NCBI GenBank assembly: GCA_039029455.1
Contig: JBCCGE010000107.1
Coordinates: forward strand, 1 to 10,646
DNA length: 10,646 nt
Source: JBCCGE01 sp039029455
Lineage (GTDB): Bacteria; Pseudomonadota; Gammaproteobacteria; Arenicellales; Poriferihabitantaceae
Reading direction: 5' to 3'
This document shows positions 7,364-10,646 of this stretch, piece after piece. Numbering within the stretch: the stretch's first letter is position 1; each line of letters begins with the position of its first letter. Position numbers and translations under genes: made by a program. A model generated the notes under the pieces. That model searched no databases. It saw nothing but the letters and a program-made list of their open reading frames with translations, and was not told the origin of the DNA.

Positions 7364-7819
7364 TTAATCGCGCGATGAGTCACGACCAAGAGTGTCGCAG
7401 GCATAAGTAAGTGCAAAGGTATACCCGCTGGCTCCAAGACCCGCGACCACACCCTGAGCAATATCCGAATAATAAGAATGCTTGCGAAACGGCTCTCGCG
7501 CATGAACATTTGACAGATGAACTTCAATGAATGGAATCCGGGATGCGCTCAGCGCGTCGCGGATAGCGACACTGGTATGCGTGAAGGCTGCCGGATTAAT
7601 GATGATGAAATCCACACCCTCTCTCTCGGCCTGCTGAACCGCGTTAACCAGGTCATGCTCAGCATTCGACTGAAATGTCTGCAAATCCACACCGTAATCC
7701 TCAGCAACCCGATGCAGGTTTGCATTGATCGTTTCAAGTGAGAGAGAACCGTAATGTTCGGGCTCTCTGGAGCCCAGCAGATTCAGATTCGGTCCATGCA
7801 ATATCAGGATATTTTTCAT
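7364..7819 (-). CDS. aroQ: Type II 3-dehydroquinate dehydratase AroQ
   Basis: This enzyme dehydrates 3-dehydroquinate to 3-dehydroshikimate, the third step of the shikimate pathway. The type II enzyme is a small flavodoxin-like protein that forms dodecamers. The length of 151 residues is normal. Diagnostic motifs: ILHGPNLNLLGSREPEHYG (6-24) with Arg18 and the catalytic Tyr23, SNAEHDLV (51-58), INPAAFTHTS with Asn75 and His81 (74-83), and the substrate-binding EVHLSNVHAREPFRKHS (99-115) with His101. The ATG at 7817-7819 fits the family start MKNILILHGPNLN. The binding site upstream is poor. The start overlaps the stop of a trivial two-codon ATG CCA TGA at 7816-7824, probably by chance. It is the first gene of the aroQ-accB-accC group, so the block's main promoter should lie in the 7820-8106 interval. 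Confidence 0.98.
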   Translation of the reverse strand: MKNILILHGPNLNLLGSREPEHYGSLSLETINANLHRVAEDYGVDLQTFQSNAEHDLVNAVQQAEREGVDFIIINPAAFTHTSVAIRDALSASRIPFIEVHLSNVHAREPFRKHSYYSDIAQGVVAGLGASGYTFALTYACDTLGRDSSRD

Positions 7820-7919
7820 GGCATGGGCTTTTTTAAAGGCAAATAATGTGGATGAAATGTTATGATTTGACGCAGGTTTAAAGCTCTATTACCGCAAAAA
7901 AGTCAGTTGTGCCGATTTT

Positions 7920-7948
7920 TTGAACTGTCAGTACAGTGCCTCTATGTC
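7920..7948 (+). promoter_or_regulatory. Possible sigma-70 promoter for the glycosidase-like gene
   Basis: TTGAAC (7920-7925) and TATGTC (7943-7948) are separated by 17 bases. The -35 matches consensus at four positions and the -10 at three, so this is a weak promoter at best. If used, the transcript would carry a leader of about 150 bases containing the CGCC palindrome at 8001-8013. The dyad at 7924-7937 overlaps the -35 and spacer, where an operator could act. Confidence 0.22.
7924..7937. promoter_or_regulatory. Inverted repeat ACTGT-N4-ACAGT, possible operator
   Basis: Two five-base arms, ACTGT and ACAGT, flank the four-base centre CAGT. The element overlaps the candidate plus-strand promoter. 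A half-spacing of four is too short for a gammaproteobacterial LexA box (CTGT-N8-ACAG), so the regulator is unknown. Such short dyads can arise by chance. Confidence 0.25.
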
Positions 7949-8000
7949 GGATTAATAGTCAGGGTAATAACTCCCAAGCCACTGAGCCGGATTTTTTCTG

Positions 8001-8013
8001 CGCCTTTAAGGCG
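8001..8013. repeat. GC-rich palindrome CGCCTTTAAGGCG
   Basis: A 13-base palindrome that can fold as CGCC-TTTAA-GGCG, flanked by GC on the left and GCGC on the right, allowing alternative pairings. It is not followed by a T-run on either strand, so it is not a typical intrinsic terminator. It sits in the presumed leader of the glycosidase-like gene and could be a structured leader element or a protein site. Confidence 0.35.
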
Positions 8014-8106
8014 GCGCACACAGCCAAATACGATTATCACAGATCGCGCCCATTGCGTCCATCCGATTGGTCCCCCTAAACGCTAATTGAAGCATTTTCA
8101 CCGAAG

Positions 8107-9192
8107 TTGAGCGATTTTGACGATTTTTTTGATGACGATCCGGAATGGTGGGATCCCTATTCCTGCCAGCCCTACAAACTTAAAGCAGCAGAAAAACCCC
8201 GGATTCAGTTTGCTAATCTGTTTGAATACCTCAAGGTTGCCGGCGTTAATCTCGCCCTGCTGCCCGCAATCATCTACCGATACAACACACTTCGACCCAT
8301 AACGGATCGAAAACATATGGCAGATTTCACCGGCATCAGTATTGCCGCCGATCACGCCTCGCCGGAACAGCTTATTGAACTCGTCGAGGAACTCGGCGCA
8401 AAAAATTTACTGTTTCGGGTAAAAAGCTGGCAGACCCATCGAACCCAGCTTGAGAGATACGCGAAGTTTTTCGAAGGGTTCAAGGGTTTTGACCTGACCA
8501 TCAATATTCTGCAATCACCGGCCTCGGTTGATAATCCCACTGCCTGGCGCAATCAGGTGCGCGATACCATCGACGCGTTCCTTCCAGTATGCCGGCGATT
8601 CCAAATTGGAAACGCAGTCAATCGCTCAAAATGGGGATGTCGACACAGCGGTATGGCCCTTGGCCTGTTCGAATCCGCACAGAGTGTTGTGGAAGAATAC
8701 GATGGAATCGATATTCTGGGTTCGTCAATCATTGACTTTGAACCTCTGCTGACTACCAGAACGCTGATTAACTGGCGTCGATACAACATGCAAGCCTGCG
8801 CTTCGCAACTCTACATCAACCGCCGCGGCTCCCCCTCGGGGAAGCAATACCGGTTTTTCGATTTGAAAAGAAAAATCCAGTTAATCGCGGCAATCAACTC
8901 GCTTTCAGCAAAAACCAGTGCCCCTTTCTGGATTACAGAGAACAACTGGCCTCTCCTGAATACCAAACCGTACACGCCAAACTCGGGTCACCCGCGATCT
9001 ACAGTAGACGAGGAAACCCAGGCACAGTATCTGCGAGAGTATTTCTCGATAGCCCGAGACAGCCGACTGGTTGAACGCTGCTACTGGTGGCAATTGATCA
9101 ATCCGGGATTCGGACTCATAGATCATCGCAGCGGGGTTTTGCGACGCATGCCCGCGTTCCATGCATTCAAGGAGTTGATAGCCGAAGGTTAG
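8107..9192 (+). CDS. Glycosidase-like TIM-barrel protein, catalytic acid/base apparently missing
   Basis: The 361-residue protein has no signal peptide. It opens with an acidic, aromatic segment MSDFDDFFDDDPEWWDPY, followed by an alternating strand-helix pattern typical of a (beta/alpha)8 barrel. Near the C-terminus, FWITENNWP (274-282) resembles the nucleophile strand of clan GH-A glycosidases, making Glu278 the candidate nucleophile. YWWQLINPGFGLID (326-339) resembles the last barrel strand, and RMPAFHAFKELI (347-358) the closing helix. Where the clan has Asn-Glu for the acid/base, the sequence reads FQIGNAVNRSKWG (165-177), with Asn169-Ala170. I cannot name a family; GH39-like proteins are my closest comparison. 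The start is TTG at 8107-8109. An in-frame TAA lies 30 bases upstream, no ATG fits, and the binding site is weak, so the exact start is uncertain. It is divergent from aroQ and apparently monocistronic. Substrate unknown. Confidence 0.8.
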   Translation: MSDFDDFFDDDPEWWDPYSCQPYKLKAAEKPRIQFANLFEYLKVAGVNLALLPAIIYRYNTLRPITDRKHMADFTGISIAADHASPEQLIELVEELGAKNLLFRVKSWQTHRTQLERYAKFFEGFKGFDLTINILQSPASVDNPTAWRNQVRDTIDAFLPVCRRFQIGNAVNRSKWGCRHSGMALGLFESAQSVVEEYDGIDILGSSIIDFEPLLTTRTLINWRRYNMQACASQLYINRRGSPSGKQYRFFDLKRKIQLIAAINSLSAKTSAPFWITENNWPLLNTKPYTPNSGHPRSTVDEETQAQYLREYFSIARDSRLVERCYWWQLINPGFGLIDHRSGVLRRMPAFHAFKELIAEG

Positions 9193-9335
9193 CCCGGAGC
9201 GGCCAAAGCGGTAACTGCTGTCGTGACATAGGCGTCGATGATGCATCCAAAGATTCCGGAAGCACCATACTGGCCGAAGACGCACAGTCACACATAATCC
9301 GACAAACGGATCACCCGTTTAAGGTCATCAATAAA
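9193..9335. other. Convergent intergenic region
   Basis: This 143-base gap lies between the ends of the plus-strand glycosidase-like gene and the minus-strand PATAN-like gene. It contains one hairpin (9304-9320) and the small palindrome TTCCGGAA. I see no gene in it. Confidence 0.6.
9304..9320. terminator. Candidate bidirectional terminator hairpin
   Basis: AAACGG and CCGTTT pair perfectly across the five-base loop ATCAC. The stem is flanked by A on one side and T on the other, so either strand would show a short T-rich 3' arm. It lies between two convergent genes, the expected place for a shared terminator, 16 bases past the PATAN-like stop codon. The stem is short and the T-run is only three bases, so it is at best weak. 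A five-base ATCCG/CGGAT alternative stem overlaps it. Confidence 0.35.
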
Positions 9336-9881
9336 TCAGATAATACGCCTTGCAGCTGCAATAAATTCTGCCGCTCGCCGGGTGTTGTCAATTTCCTGAC
9401 TGACAATGCTAAGCGCGGAGTCCACATCCACAGTAGCGGGCAAATCTGACATAACCAGGGGTGCCACGGGCCCGATGTATTCAGACAAGAGTTCCGCAAG
9501 TCGACTTCGACCCACTTCTGTCAGCATCACTGCGTTCGGATTCGTTGCGACCTGGGGTTCACGTGCCGCATTCTGAGCCTCCGCCGGTGCCGGAGCAGCG
9601 GCCGGCCGGGATTTTTGCAGCTGATCTGCACTCGCCCCGGTAAGTAACACAGTAGAGCGCACCAGATCCGCATTATTGTGAAACTTGACGGTAGCTACCG
9701 GCATTGAGAGTTGTGTATCAAGAGCCTCCGCACCCTGAAGGCTCTTGTAACGCGCGGAAACCGGCACGCCATCAACAATATAAACCCGCCCGAGACTGTT
9801 GTCCTCGAACACAATCATAAGTGTTCCAGAGCGCCCTCCGTCAATATAGGGCTGAAGTTCCTCGTCAAGACCGGTAGCCAT
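9336..9881 (-). CDS. Small protein with DUF4388/PATAN-like N-terminus and unassigned C-terminal domain
   Basis: The 181-residue soluble protein has two domains. Residues 1 to about 75 show the pattern GTLMIVFEDNSLGRVYIVDGVPVSA followed by LQGAEALD, matching the 'G.l......g.i.f..G.i..A....G..Al' signature of DUF4388 (PATAN) domains found in bacterial signalling proteins. Residues about 90-115 are an Ala/Pro/Gln-rich linker. Residues about 118-181 are helical (RLAELLSEYIGPVAPLVMSDL, ending FIAAARRII) and resemble C-terminal regions I associate with signalling proteins of other phyla; I cannot assign a family firmly. The ATG at 9879-9881 has AAAGAG three bases upstream. It begins 42 bases after the HAMP sensor gene on the same strand, suggesting an operon and a shared pathway. 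No catalytic residues are evident. A regulatory or adaptor role is inference. Confidence 0.78.
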   Translation of the reverse strand: MATGLDEELQPYIDGGRSGTLMIVFEDNSLGRVYIVDGVPVSARYKSLQGAEALDTQLSMPVATVKFHNNADLVRSTVLLTGASADQLQKSRPAAAPAPAEAQNAAREPQVATNPNAVMLTEVGRSRLAELLSEYIGPVAPLVMSDLPATVDVDSALSIVSQEIDNTRRAAEFIAAARRII

Positions 9882-9923
9882 TTACTCTTTACTGAAATGA
9901 TTCTGGCGGTGACAACCCAAGTG

Positions 9924-10640
9924 TTACGCTTTAGGGGTCGCTTTAGTCAGACGTCTGATAGCAACACGTAAACTGGACTGCATTTTGTTGAAAGTACTTG
10001 CCAGATAGCCGATCTCATCATTCGTGTTGATGTCGAATGTTTGATTAAGTTCACCACGACTTATTTTTTCCGCGCCAGAGGCCAACGTCATCAGGGGATT
10101 GATCAGAAGGCGACCCAGTACAAGCATCATGATCAAAAAGATCAGCAGGTTGAGAAGAATCAGTGTCGCAATTACACCCTGTCGGAACTTGGTCAATTCA
10201 TCCTGCAGATACTGCGGTGTCACAAAAATACTCACCACACCAATATTCTTGTCGCCATTAAGAATATCGCGATCAACACTGGTGTAGTTGCCGCTGATGC
10301 TGCCGATAGAATCGATTACGCTGCCCCCGTCATCACGATCTTTTGCTGCAAACAGTGTCGACTTGTCCTCATCACGGACAACAATTGCTGCAACGCGCTG
10401 TTCCTGCATCTCCGCTTCGAGGAGTTCGCTGACCTGCTCGCGATCAACGTTCCACATTGGAATGACCAGGTGCTTTGCAAGTCGGTTGGCTGAAACCTCC
10501 GCCAACTCACTCAGTTCCTGTTGCTCTGCTCGCTCGATGTATTTGTAGCTAAAGTACCCGGCCACACCCAGTACGACGGGGTATTGCAACTGCAACCGAG
10601 GTTGAAGGATACACAAACTGCGTTGCTCAGTTTGGATCAC
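9924..10640 (-). CDS. Membrane sensor with periplasmic domain and terminal HAMP, no output domain; 5' end unresolved
   Basis: The open frame encodes 238 residues from a GTG at 10638-10640 and stays open to the window edge, so the 5' end may lie outside. A periplasmic sensor region (about 35-152) contains LAKHLVIPMWNVDREQVSELL and AAIVVRDEDKSTLFAA, a pattern common in the sensor regions of histidine kinases and diguanylate cyclases. Transmembrane helix two spans about 153-178 (GVIATLILLNLLIFLIMMLVL). The HAMP domain covers about 178-228 (INPLMTLASGAEKISRGEL, then NDEIGYLASTFNKM). The protein ends only about ten residues after HAMP with a normal TAA, so no kinase, methyl-accepting or cyclase domain is present. 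In this frame the first transmembrane helix is poor (only PVVLGVAGYFSY). Moving one base at the CCCC run (10578-10581) gives a better helix starting from a GTG at 10612-10614. It lies 42 bases upstream of the PATAN-like gene. Confidence 0.8.
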   Translation of the reverse strand: MIQTEQRSLCILQPRLQLQYPVVLGVAGYFSYKYIERAEQQELSELAEVSANRLAKHLVIPMWNVDREQVSELLEAEMQEQRVAAIVVRDEDKSTLFAAKDRDDGGSVIDSIGSISGNYTSVDRDILNGDKNIGVVSIFVTPQYLQDELTKFRQGVIATLILLNLLIFLIMMLVLGRLLINPLMTLASGAEKISRGELNQTFDINTNDEIGYLASTFNKMQSSLRVAIRRLTKATPKA

Positions 10641-10646
10641 TACGCA

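Larger units (their letters stand above)
7820..8106. other. Divergent intergenic region between aroQ and the glycosidase-like gene
   Basis: This 287-base interval should hold the promoters for the aroQ block (minus) and the glycosidase-like gene (plus). I see no tRNA, no convincing small ORF and no rho-independent terminator. For the minus strand, CTGACT at 7901-7906 and TTTAAA at 7877-7882 with an 18-base spacer form a weak sigma-70 candidate for aroQ. For the plus strand, TTGAAC and TATGTC (7920-7948) form another. Two dyads (7924-7937 and 8001-8013) are annotated separately. Two T-tracts share the context GCCG(G)ATTTTTT, near 7911 and 7987. Confidence 0.6.

Noticed and set aside
7816..7824. 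Two-codon upstream ORF ATG CCA TGA overlapping the aroQ start
   Set aside because: It is too short to judge, has no clear ribosome binding site, and such overlaps arise easily by chance.
7924..7937. LexA (SOS) box
   Set aside because: The gammaproteobacterial box is CTGT-N8-ACAG. This element has only four bases between the arms, so it does not fit.
7820..8106. tRNA, small RNA or riboswitch in the largest intergenic region
   Set aside because: I saw no cloverleaf, no CCA-ending acceptor stem and no known riboswitch core. The palindrome lacks a following T-run.
9087..9449. 120-codon plus-strand open frame spanning the end of the glycosidase-like gene, the convergent gap and the end of the PATAN-like gene
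   Set aside because: It overlaps two better-supported genes and has no domain-like pattern or binding site.
10041..10493. 150-codon plus-strand open frame opposite the HAMP sensor
   Set aside because: It is antisense to the sensor and HAMP codons, with no independent support.
1..10646. CRISPR arrays, insertion sequences, integrase or attachment sites
   Set aside because: I saw no regularly spaced repeats, terminal inverted repeats, transposase or integrase motifs, and no tRNA-adjacent duplication in the window.

Overview
The window looks like chromosomal DNA of a gammaproteobacterium with roughly balanced base composition. The main evidence is gene order. Read on the minus strand, the genes run aroQ - accB - accC - prmA - zinc-ribbon/DUF3426 gene - dusB - fis - purH, an order I recall from Pseudomonas and related gammaproteobacteria. 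I cannot name a genus. Nothing suggests recent horizontal transfer in this core block.

Layout. 1-281 (minus) is the start of a gene that runs off the window, with an N-terminal domain resembling a ribosomal L7/L12 C-terminal-type fold. 356-7819 (minus) is the eight-gene housekeeping block. It links aromatic precursor synthesis (AroQ), the first step of fatty acid synthesis (AccB, AccC), ribosome modification (PrmA), tRNA dihydrouridylation (DusB), the nucleoid protein Fis, and the last two steps of IMP synthesis (PurH). Several junctions are very tight: accC/prmA overlap by 8 bases, and prmA/zinc-ribbon and zinc-ribbon/dusB each share an ATGA stop-start. This suggests translational coupling. 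purD, which follows purH in Pseudomonas, is not here.

7820-8106 is a 287-base intergenic region with two dyads and weak promoter candidates. 8107-9192 (plus) is a divergent gene for a TIM-barrel glycosidase-like protein. It keeps a probable nucleophile Glu but appears to lack the usual acid/base Glu. It converges on a two-gene minus-strand cassette: 9336-9881 encodes a small protein with a DUF4388/PATAN-like N-terminus and an unassigned C-terminal domain, and 9924-10640 encodes a membrane sensor that stops right after its HAMP domain. The upstream end of the sensor gene appears to have a one-base frameshift or lies too close to the window edge to resolve.

The best candidates for something under-described are the HAMP-only sensor with its PATAN-like partner and the altered glycosidase. 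The rest is conserved housekeeping, though non-ATG starts are unusually frequent (purH, prmA and accB clearly or probably; fis, the glycosidase gene and the sensor gene possibly).
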